Assembly: GCA_900320585.1 (NCBI GenBank)
Contig: ONSV01000011.1
Location: 1 to 34,106, forward strand
From: an uncultured Prevotellaceae bacterium
GTDB taxonomy: Bacteria; Bacteroidota; Bacteroidia; Bacteroidales; Bacteroidaceae
Length of the DNA stretch: 34,106 nucleotides
Direction of reading: 5' to 3'
Position numbers and translations under genes: made by a program. Below the pieces are notes generated by a model. That model was not told the origin of the DNA, searched no databases, and worked only from the letters and a program-made list of their open reading frames with translations. Shown here one piece after another: positions 7,550 to 14,077 of the stretch (within the stretch, counting starts at the first letter, position 1; every line of letters starts with the position of its first letter).

Positions 7550-9718
7550 TCACATCTCTTTCATAAGCCTGATCTCGTCGTAGGTGGTGCCAGGCGGACA
7601 GCGCATTTTTATCTCTGTGAAAGTGGCGCCATCTCCTGCACTGAGGATGGCTTGGCGGATGGCATGTTGGTTCTCGGGGGTGATGATATCGTCGAGCGTG
7701 ATGTACCCCTCTTCCATGCATTGTATCAGGTGTCCGATGATGGTGGTAAGGGCGAGGCACCGCTCTACGGCTATCTCTTCGGGAGAAAGGCCTTGCTTGC
7801 GCATCCTCAGCGTCACTGACCACGATTTCTCCTTGGGCTGCTTGGGTTGCTTCGGCTTGCCCGACCGTTTGCTCTTCTTTCCGCTGGCGCCCTTGTTATC
7901 CTCCATTTCCATGCTGTCGAGCATGGCCATTTGTTTTTCCCTTAGGTAATTGTCGATGGTGAAGCCTTTCTGGGCGATTTGGGTGAGCAGGGTGAGCCGT
8001 GCGCTCCAGCATTGCCTGAGGTCGCCCAGCACGTTGGCAAGGCGTTTCATGGCTTGTTTGTTGTTCGTGTTCACGTCACCGGTCATGTTCACGGGTTTCG
8101 AGAAGAGCTGGTCGAGGTGCTGGCCGAAGTATTCGGCTCCTTTCCTCACCCTTTGCAGGAACGGTTCTGAAACCAGGGTATCCATGGTGCTCCGTGCGAT
8201 GGCCGACACCCATTTCTCTGCCACGGCCACCACCTCGCTGCGCAGTTTCTCAAGGGTCTGCTTTTGAAGGTTCTCCAGTTGGGGATGACTGTGTGAGAAA
8301 TACTCTACGAAGGTGCGCACCATATGTTCCTGGTGCGTGAGCAGCTCGTGGAAGTCGAACAGTTCGATGAGCAGGAACCTGTAGTATTCTTCCTTCAGCT
8401 GGGGCAGGCGTGCTATGCTCTCCCGTGCGTGCTCTTCCTGGTGGACGATATAATTGTCCACCCTATGGTCGGAGATGATGGCGTTGCGGGGGATGAGCGA
8501 CGAGAGCACCATCCCTTCCAGTGTCCGGCAGCGGCTCAGGGCCACATACACTTGTCCGGGGGCGAACGACAGGCTGGCGTCGATGATGGCATGGTCGAAG
8601 GTGAGTCCCTGGCTCTTGTGGATGGTGATGGCCCATGCCAGCCGCAGGGGCAGCTGGCTGAACGTGCCCTCCACCTTGGTCTCTATCTCATTGGTCTCGG
8701 TGTTGAGGGTATAGCGTGAGTTTTCCCATACCAGTGGCTCCACCTCGATGGGCTCAGGGTCGTCGGAGCATTGCACCGTCACTTGCGTGGCATTCAGTTC
8801 CACCACGCGTCCTATTTTCCCATTGTAGTAGCGTTGCTCGCCCGAAGGGTCGTTCTTGATGAACATCACCTGTGTGCCCACCTTGAGCACCAGTCTCTCA
8901 CTGGTGGGGAACGAGGTGGTGGGGAAGTTGCCTTCCACCTCGGCATTGTAAGTATGCGGGTGGCAGCTGAGGCGTGCGAGTTCCTTGTCGTTTTGATAGT
9001 CGGCCAAGCGGTTGTGTGTGGTGAGCCGGATGAACAATTCACCGGGAGGTGTGGAGAAATGGGGTTGGTAGCGGGCGTTGAGGCACGCCAGGTCGGCGTC
9101 GGTGGCATGGCCCTCACGGATATGGTTCAGAATATTGATGAACGCCTCGTCTTGCTGGCGGTACACCTTGTCGAGCTGTATCGTCACGTAGTCGGTCTGC
9201 GCCAGGGCTTTCGAACTGAAGAAGTAGGGGGTGTCGTAGTAGGGCTTGAGCAGTTGCTCGTCGTCGGCTGTCACCACGGGGGTGAGTTGTTGCAGGTCGC
9301 CTATCATCAGCAGTTGCAGGCCTCCGAAGGGCAGGAAATGGTTGCGGTATCTGCGCAGCACGTTGTCCACGGCATCGAGCAAGTCGCCACGCACCATCGA
9401 GATCTCATCAATGATGAGCAAGTCGAGCGAGGCTATGATGCGCCGTTTCTCACGGCTGAAGTCAAATTTCTCTTTGTAGACGGTGTTGGGAACGTAGGGC
9501 GAGAGGGGCAGTTGGAAGAACGAGTGGATGGTCACGCCACCGGCATTGATGGCTGCCACCCCCGTGGGAGCTACGACAATCGACCTCTTCTTCGATTTCT
9601 CCACCACGGTTTTCAGGAACGTGGTCTTCCCAGTTCCTGCTTTTCCTGTGAGGAAGATGGTCTTGCCGGTGTTTTCCACAAAGTTCCAGGCGGTGTGTAG
9701 CTGCTCGTTGCGTTCCAT
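7550..9718 (-). CDS. PIF1/RecD2-like superfamily 1 DNA helicase
   Basis: A 722-aa helicase of the Bacteroidetes PIF1-like group. The motor domain has Walker A GKAGTGKT at 25-32, PTGVAAINAGG (motif Ia) near 51-61, Walker B with IIDEIS at 102-107, GDLQQLTPV (motif III), and near the middle TIHKSQGLTFDHAIID (motif V) and ALSRCRTLEGM (motif VI). The C-terminal third is not motor sequence: it contains a helical stretch, a Lys-rich linker (KKSKRSGKPKQPKQP) and a final helix-turn-helix-like domain (SPEEIAVERCLALTTIIGHL), the HTH_40-type tail found in this group. The likely role is ATP-dependent unwinding in repair or replication. The start at 9718 lies 25 nt downstream of a consensus promoter contained in a repeat element. 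Confidence 0.85.
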   Translation of the reverse strand: MERNEQLHTAWNFVENTGKTIFLTGKAGTGKTTFLKTVVEKSKKRSIVVAPTGVAAINAGGVTIHSFFQLPLSPYVPNTVYKEKFDFSREKRRIIASLDLLIIDEISMVRGDLLDAVDNVLRRYRNHFLPFGGLQLLMIGDLQQLTPVVTADDEQLLKPYYDTPYFFSSKALAQTDYVTIQLDKVYRQQDEAFINILNHIREGHATDADLACLNARYQPHFSTPPGELFIRLTTHNRLADYQNDKELARLSCHPHTYNAEVEGNFPTTSFPTSERLVLKVGTQVMFIKNDPSGEQRYYNGKIGRVVELNATQVTVQCSDDPEPIEVEPLVWENSRYTLNTETNEIETKVEGTFSQLPLRLAWAITIHKSQGLTFDHAIIDASLSFAPGQVYVALSRCRTLEGMVLSSLIPRNAIISDHRVDNYIVHQEEHARESIARLPQLKEEYYRFLLIELFDFHELLTHQEHMVRTFVEYFSHSHPQLENLQKQTLEKLRSEVVAVAEKWVSAIARSTMDTLVSEPFLQRVRKGAEYFGQHLDQLFSKPVNMTGDVNTNNKQAMKRLANVLGDLRQCWSARLTLLTQIAQKGFTIDNYLREKQMAMLDSMEMEDNKGASGKKSKRSGKPKQPKQPKEKSWSVTLRMRKQGLSPEEIAVERCLALTTIIGHLIQCMEEGYITLDDIITPENQHAIRQAILSAGDGATFTEIKMRCPPGTTYDEIRLMKEM

Positions 9719-9741
9719 AGGCTTATCTCACATGTAAATAT

Positions 9742-9821
9742 GCAAAGATAGTGCAAACCGAATGGAAAGCAAAATAAATCGTCTGATTTATTTTCTTTCC
9801 TGAGGTGCCGCCTATCTTCGC
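9742..9821. repeat. Hairpin-forming intergenic repeat, copy 1
   Basis: An 80-nt unit. The outer arms GCAAAGATAG and CTATCTTCGC pair with one mismatch. An inner palindrome AATAAATC-gtc-TGATTTATT lies between them, followed on the right by a GCCGCC segment. A second unit of the same design follows at once. The inner stem sequences differ between copies but each stays self-complementary, which suggests the folded form matters. Confidence 0.75.
9743..9773 (-). promoter_or_regulatory. Promoter of the helicase gene, inside repeat copy 1
   Basis: On the minus strand TTTG (9770-9773), 19 nt, then TATCTTTG (9743-9750) fit the Bacteroidetes consensus. Transcription would start near 9736 and the helicase ATG is at 9718. 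The promoter lies wholly within the repeat unit. Confidence 0.7.
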
Positions 9822-9830
9822 CGCGAAGCG

Positions 9831-9905
9831 GCAAAGTAGTGCAAACCGAGTGAAAAGCAAAGCAAAAACCAAAGTTTTTGCTTTCTTTTCCGCCGCCTAT
9901 CTTCG
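9831..9905. repeat. Hairpin-forming intergenic repeat, copy 2
   Basis: Matches copy 1 in the shared segments (GCAAAG-TAGTGCAAACCGA, GAAAGCAAA, GCCGCCTATCTTCGCC) but has a different inner palindrome, AAGCAAAAAC-caa-aGTTTTTGCTT. Two bases are missing in the left outer arm, which also breaks the minus-strand TATCTTTG box to TACTTTG, so its promoter is probably weak or dead. A short CTTCG/CGAAG hairpin joins the two units. Confidence 0.75.
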
Positions 9906-9933
9906 CCCCCCTCCTCCTTCCCCTACAAACAAA

Positions 9934-9964
9934 TAGCCTCCCACTTGGGGAGGCTAATTTTTCT
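9934..9964. terminator. Bidirectional intrinsic terminator
   Basis: A 9-bp stem TAGCCTCCC/GGGAGGCTA (9934-9942 with 9948-9956), loop of 5 nt. It is followed by ATTTTTCT on the plus strand and by TTTGTTTG on the minus strand. On the minus strand it would end the remnant gene whose stop is at 10030-10032. A palindrome TTCTAGAA occurs twice just right of it. Confidence 0.7.
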
Positions 9965-10029
9965 AGAATGATTCTTGGTTTCTAGAATTGAAGGAAAGAT
10001 GATAAAAATGTTGGTGATGTTATCTTTTA

Positions 10030-10182
10030 TTAGTTCAGTTTTTGGTTGCTATCTTTAATCCATGGGTTCCAGCCATCCTTCCATTCGGGAATGTTGGTGT
10101 TGGTTTCTCCTTTCTCGTGCCTTTGTAAGGCATCAACTTGATATGTATCACCTAATTCGTCACAAAAATAGTAATTTTTCTC
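10030..10182 (-). pseudogene. C-terminal remnant of an unidentified gene
   Basis: A 50-codon frame, closed upstream by an in-frame TAG (10183-10185), ends with TAA at 10030-10032. It has no ATG. Its residues look like real protein rather than random translation: an aromatic and charged segment (KNYYFCDELGDTYQVDALQR), then KGETNTNIPEWKDGWNPW, with four Trp in the last 20 residues. A terminator follows 75 nt later. I read it as the surviving 3' end of a lost gene; the parent family was not recognised. A small intact gene with a non-ATG start is less likely. Confidence 0.45.
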
Positions 10183-10231
10183 CTATTAGGAATTATCATT
10201 TTTTCGGAAAATATTACCAAAAATTCATATT

Positions 10232-10265
10232 ACACAAAAAAGAGACACTTTAAGGTGTCTCTTTT
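10232..10265 (-). terminator. Intrinsic terminator of the small secreted protein gene
   Basis: An 11-bp stem AAAAGAGACAC/GTGTCTCTTTT (10238-10248 with 10255-10265) with a 6-nt loop. On the minus strand it runs into TTTTTTGTG. It lies 27 nt past the stop at 10293. Confidence 0.8.
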
Positions 10266-10292
10266 CGAATATTATTGGCTGATTTCAACCAT

Positions 10293-10655
10293 TTACTTGT
10301 TCAGACCACGGTTGTTGATCGTTGCGTTGAGCAGCCTGAGATACTTGTGATACTGTGCCTTGTTGAGAATGCTGCGGGCGGCAGAGAGGTTCTTGTTCAC
10401 TGCGTTGCGCATCATGGCCTTGCGCGAGTCTTCGGAGGCAGCGGCCACACTCATCAGGTCGGCACTGAAGGCCATCATGGCATCCTCCACGAAGTCATAC
10501 TGGTCGCGGCTCAGGTTCAGGGCCTGACCCAGTTTGTTCATGTTCACATGCATCACGTAAGCCTCGGTAGAGTTGGTGGCATTGTTGTCCTCATTCTCGG
10601 CAAATGCCACAGTCATGCTCATCATGACGATAACGCTTAATACAAATCTTTTCAT
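10293..10655 (-). CDS. Small secreted helical protein, function unknown
   Basis: A 120-aa protein with a clear signal peptide (KRFVLSVIVMMSMTVAFA, cleavage after about residue 19). The rest is polar and predicted mostly helical (NMNKLGQALNLSRDQYDFVEDAM, then KAMMRNAVNKNLSAARSILNKAQYHKYLRLLNATI) without Cys. The pattern of helices with a residue string like LNKAQYHKYLRLL recalls small periplasmic Spy/CpxP-type helical proteins, but I see no decisive motif and do not assign that family. It has its own consensus promoter and terminator, so it is a single-gene unit, divergent from the secreted peptidase across a shared 290-nt region. Confidence 0.7.
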   Translation of the reverse strand: MKRFVLSVIVMMSMTVAFAENEDNNATNSTEAYVMHVNMNKLGQALNLSRDQYDFVEDAMMAFSADLMSVAAASEDSRKAMMRNAVNKNLSAARSILNKAQYHKYLRLLNATINNRGLNK

Positions 10656-10749
10656 CTTTTTACCCTTTCTTTAATTTTACATTCATGAGCCTTCTTGAGG
10701 CTCTTCCTTGTTAATAATAATTGTTATCCTTTTTTGCATTTCGCTGGTG

Positions 10750-10781
10750 CAAAGGTAGGGCGTTTTTTCTCCAGCATCAAG
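10750..10781 (-). promoter_or_regulatory. Promoter of the small secreted protein gene
   Basis: On the minus strand TTG (10778-10780, within CTTG), 20 nt, then TACCTTTG (10750-10757). The leader of about 88 nt contains a small hairpin GAGCCT/AGGCTC (10687-10692 with 10698-10703). Confidence 0.75.
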
Positions 10782-10814
10782 TTTTTTTCTTCCTGTTTGC
10801 GTTAACAACCCCTC

Positions 10815-10836
10815 TTTTTTGACCTACGTCAAAAAA
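10815..10836. promoter_or_regulatory. TGAC-N4-GTCA palindrome, candidate operator
   Basis: TTTTTTGAC-ctac-GTCAAAAAA is a perfect 9-bp inverted repeat with a 4-nt centre. It sits between two divergent consensus promoters, about 34 nt from the minus-strand -33 element and 40 nt from the plus-strand one. The layout suggests a regulator acting on both genes; the half-site spacing recalls CRP/FNR-family boxes, but the regulator is not identified. A terminator role is less likely, as no gene ends here. Confidence 0.45.
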
Positions 10837-10876
10837 ATGGGAGTTAAAGCGAAAAACCCTCTTTCCTGCCCAATTA

Positions 10877-10908
10877 TTTGCTGATTTGGTAAATTTTCGC
10901 TTATTTTG
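10877..10908 (+). promoter_or_regulatory. Promoter of the subtilisin-like peptidase gene
   Basis: TTTG (10877-10880), 20 nt, then TTATTTTG (10901-10908), which differs from TAnnTTTG at one position. The start would be near 10915, 31 nt before the ATG. Confidence 0.6.
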
Positions 10909-10945
10909 CAACCATATCCTTATTATATATGTAAAATCGTAATAT

Positions 10946-13129
10946 ATGAGAAAAACTGCCATATCGCTTGTTTTTTTGTTCCTCACCCTCACGGCTTGGT
11001 CTCAGCAGGCCAATTATGCCAAGATGTCGTCGATGGTAAGGCAACTGGCGATGGAAACCACTGTCAGGATGAGGCGGGTGCCTTCGGCTGGCGACCGCGA
11101 GTTGTGTGCCTTCATGCGCATTGAGGGAAATGCTGACAGCCTCCTCTCCCTTTATGGAGGCCGCAGCCTGGCCAGGTTTGGCAATCTCCATGTGGCGTGC
11201 ATTCCTTTGCGCAGTATCTCGCCATTGTCGCTCAGGCCCGAGGTGTTGCGCATCGAGGCCAGGCAAGGCAACTCCATACAGATGGACACCACGGTGGTGC
11301 TCTTGGGGGGTGCCAAGGCGCATGCGGGCGAGCTGTTGCCCCAGGCTTTCACTGGCCGTGGCGTGGTGGTGGGCGTTCAGGATATCGGCTTCGACCTCAC
11401 GCACCCCAATTTCTACGACACCAGCCTCTCCGAATACCGTATCAAGCGCATGTGGGATTTCCTCTCAACCGACACTCTCGGCAGTGACCTCTATGTGGGA
11501 GCGGAGTATACCACCGAGGAGGCCCTGAAGGCGTATGCCCATTCCCGCGATGCCCATATCATCTCGCATGGCACCCACACTTTGGGATGTGCGGCGGGAA
11601 GCGGATACGACACTTCCTATCGCGGAATGGCCCCCGGCAGCGATATCTGCCTGGTGAGCAATGCCGTGACCGAGGATATCTCTCTCATCGATTCTGCCGA
11701 TGTCTACAAGTACACCTATGCTCTCGACGTCCTTGGATTCAAGTATATCTTCGACTATGCCAAGTCGGTGGGCAAGCCTTGTGTGGTGTCGTTCAGCGAG
11801 GGGTCGATGATGGACTTCCGGGGCGACGACGCCCTCTATTACGAGATGCTCGACAGCCTGGTCGGTCCGGGGCGCATCTTCGTGGCCTCGGCAGGCAATG
11901 CCGGCCACCAGGTGACTCATGTGGTGAAACCCGTGGGGATGGAGTCGGCAAGGGTGGCGCTGATCTCAGGCGGTTCGCAAGGCTATTTCTCCGTGAAGAC
12001 GACCTCTCCCGACTATATGCTCGATTTCGTGCTCTTTGGTCCCGACAATGCCCATCAGACCTATTCGCTACGGCCTGCCGACATCTATCTCCATCCCGAC
12101 TCACTGCTTGCCGACACTTTGGATGTGGGTGGAAAACCGTATCGCATCAAAGCCACCCGCTACCCTTCTTATTACAATGCGGCCGAAGAGGTGGTGGAGG
12201 TGATTGTAAGCACCGACAAGCGTCTGGGACTCGACTATTATGTGGGGGTCGACCTCAAGGGAGAGGATGTTGAAGTGGAGATGTTCCGGGGGGGTGGATA
12301 TCTGGTGCCTGAGAATGAGACGTTGGGCAGCAGTGCTTATTCCATCCACTCGCCCTCGAGCGCGCCGGCAGCCATCAGCACTGGTGCCACGGGATACCGT
12401 ACGCAGTACGTCAACTACAAGGGAGAGTTGCATGTCTACGACAAGGGGTCGCATGGTGAGCGCAGCGACTATTCGTCGGTGGGGCCTACCTTTGATGAAA
12501 GGATGAAACCCGATGTGATGGCGCCCGGCACCAACATCATCTCGTCCTACAGCTCGTATTATCTCGAGGCTTGTCCCGATGCTTCAGATATCGAGTCGGA
12601 TGTGGAGCATTTCGAGTTCAATGGCCGCACCTATGCCTGGAACTCCAACAGTGGCACGTCGATGTCCACGCCCGTGGTGGCTGGTGCCATCGCCCTATGG
12701 CTCGAGGCCGAGCCCATGCTCAGTCCCGACGATGTGATGGAGGTGATAAGGCAGACCAGCCGTCGCTATGACGAGTCGCTCGAGTATCCCAACAATTTCT
12801 ATGGCTATGGTGAGATAGATGCATACAAGGGCCTGCTCTATATCTTGGGCTTTTCAGAAGTCAAGGAGATTTCCGACCATCAGCCCACGGCGGTTCGCTT
12901 CTCTCTCTCCGGGGATGGCAGGCTGTGCCTCGGTTTCCCCCAACCGTATGACAAGCCTGTAATGGTAAGGGTCTTTGCCACCTCGGGCACCGAGGTGATG
13001 TCGGCCCAAGTGCTGTCGGTTGGTGGCAAGGCCACTGTCGACCTTGGCGCTTTGCCACGAGGCGTCTATGCCGTCCAGGTCAATGCCTCCGACCAGGCCC
13101 TGACGGGCTCCACGCTTATCCGGCGGTAA
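10946..13129 (+). CDS. Secreted S8 (subtilisin-like) serine peptidase
   Basis: A 727-aa subtilase with a signal peptide (residues 1-20, ending AWSQQ). The catalytic triad is visible: D146 in VGVQDIGFD, H208 in SHGTHTLG, and S572 in SGTSMSTPVVAG, with the oxyanion Asn N318 in ASAGNAG. About 250 residues lie between the Asn and Ser motifs, so an inserted beta-rich domain (about 330-500) probably sits in the catalytic domain, as in many Bacteroidetes subtilases. The last 80 residues resemble a type IX secretion sorting domain (beta-rich, G-x-VMSAQVLSVGGKATVDLG, LPRGVYAVQV, ending in basic LIRR), which suggests surface export. Monocistronic, convergent with the activase gene at 13153; no terminator was seen in the 23-nt gap. 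Confidence 0.88.
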   Translation: MRKTAISLVFLFLTLTAWSQQANYAKMSSMVRQLAMETTVRMRRVPSAGDRELCAFMRIEGNADSLLSLYGGRSLARFGNLHVACIPLRSISPLSLRPEVLRIEARQGNSIQMDTTVVLLGGAKAHAGELLPQAFTGRGVVVGVQDIGFDLTHPNFYDTSLSEYRIKRMWDFLSTDTLGSDLYVGAEYTTEEALKAYAHSRDAHIISHGTHTLGCAAGSGYDTSYRGMAPGSDICLVSNAVTEDISLIDSADVYKYTYALDVLGFKYIFDYAKSVGKPCVVSFSEGSMMDFRGDDALYYEMLDSLVGPGRIFVASAGNAGHQVTHVVKPVGMESARVALISGGSQGYFSVKTTSPDYMLDFVLFGPDNAHQTYSLRPADIYLHPDSLLADTLDVGGKPYRIKATRYPSYYNAAEEVVEVIVSTDKRLGLDYYVGVDLKGEDVEVEMFRGGGYLVPENETLGSSAYSIHSPSSAPAAISTGATGYRTQYVNYKGELHVYDKGSHGERSDYSSVGPTFDERMKPDVMAPGTNIISSYSSYYLEACPDASDIESDVEHFEFNGRTYAWNSNSGTSMSTPVVAGAIALWLEAEPMLSPDDVMEVIRQTSRRYDESLEYPNNFYGYGEIDAYKGLLYILGFSEVKEISDHQPTAVRFSLSGDGRLCLGFPQPYDKPVMVRVFATSGTEVMSAQVLSVGGKATVDLGALPRGVYAVQVNASDQALTGSTLIRR

Positions 13130-13152
13130 CCTTCACGCCTGACAAGCCTTTC

Positions 13153-14076
13153 TTATCCACCAATGACCACCGGTAACCCGAATCCGGAGAGCAGCGCCTT
13201 GCAGCGCGCTGTCTGCTCATCCGAGGGTGCGGCCATGCTGTAGCCTCTCGGGTTGTATTCCGACCACATGCGTCGGTGCTTGTCCTTTCCCACATCGTGG
13301 TAGGGCAACAGGTGCACCACAGGATTCTTCCAAGGCAATGAACGCAGGAACCGTCCTGTGGCCATGATGTTCTCCTCGTCGGCATTCACCCCTACGATCA
13401 GGGGGATACGGATGGAAAAGGCATGGCCGCTGGCAGCCAGCCATCGTATGTTGTCAAGAATCACCTGGTTGTCCACTCCCGTATACATCTGGTGTTTCTC
13501 CCTGTCCATCATCTTCAGGTCAACCAGCATCAGCTCACACTCCGCCGCCACTTGCTCCACCACCCGGTGGGAGGCATAGAGTGAGGTGTCGACCACCCGG
13601 TGGAAACCACGCTCGTGAAGCATCCTGAGCAGATGCAGCAAAAAAGTGGGGAACATCAGTGGCTCACCGCCACAGATGGTCACGCCGCCTCCGCTGTCCT
13701 CCATCACTTGGCGTTCCTTCTCTATTTCGGCCATCAGCGCTTCCTCCGTCCATTCGCTTCCACACATTTCCAACGCCATCGTCGGGCACTCTTCAGCGCA
13801 ACGTCCGCACAGCACACAGTCCGTGGCATGGTGGGTGATGCCGCTCTCGCCGTAAGAAAGGGCGTGACGAGGACACGCGCTCACGCAGGTGTGGCATCCC
13901 AGGCATTTGCCGTGTTTGTAAAGCAACTGCCGCTCGCTGCTCCAACTCTCGGGATTATGGCACCACACGCAGCGCAGCGGACATCCCTTGACGAAGAGCG
14001 TGGTGCGGATGCCTGGACCGTCGTTGATGGCATACCGCTTGATGTCGAATATCAATGGTGGGCTGTCCATAGGCAT
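13153..14076 (-). CDS. Glycyl radical enzyme activase (radical SAM), partner of HypD
   Basis: A 307-aa radical-SAM enzyme that installs the glycyl radical on its partner. The SAM cluster motif C32-x3-C36-x2-C39 is followed by an insert with two ferredoxin-type [4Fe-4S] sites (C58, C61, C64, C68 and C87, C90, C93, C97), as in activases of dehydratase-type glycyl radical enzymes rather than pyruvate formate-lyase activase, which lacks the insert. A GGEP motif (about 135-138) for SAM binding and DLKMMD follow. The ATG is 1 nt after the stop of the adjacent glycyl radical enzyme, so the two are translationally coupled and the substrate is clear from context. A second ATG two codons later (14070) is possible. 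Confidence 0.9.
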   Translation of the reverse strand: MPMDSPPLIFDIKRYAINDGPGIRTTLFVKGCPLRCVWCHNPESWSSERQLLYKHGKCLGCHTCVSACPRHALSYGESGITHHATDCVLCGRCAEECPTMALEMCGSEWTEEALMAEIEKERQVMEDSGGGVTICGGEPLMFPTFLLHLLRMLHERGFHRVVDTSLYASHRVVEQVAAECELMLVDLKMMDREKHQMYTGVDNQVILDNIRWLAASGHAFSIRIPLIVGVNADEENIMATGRFLRSLPWKNPVVHLLPYHDVGKDKHRRMWSEYNPRGYSMAAPSDEQTARCKALLSGFGLPVVIGG

Positions 14077-14077
14077 C

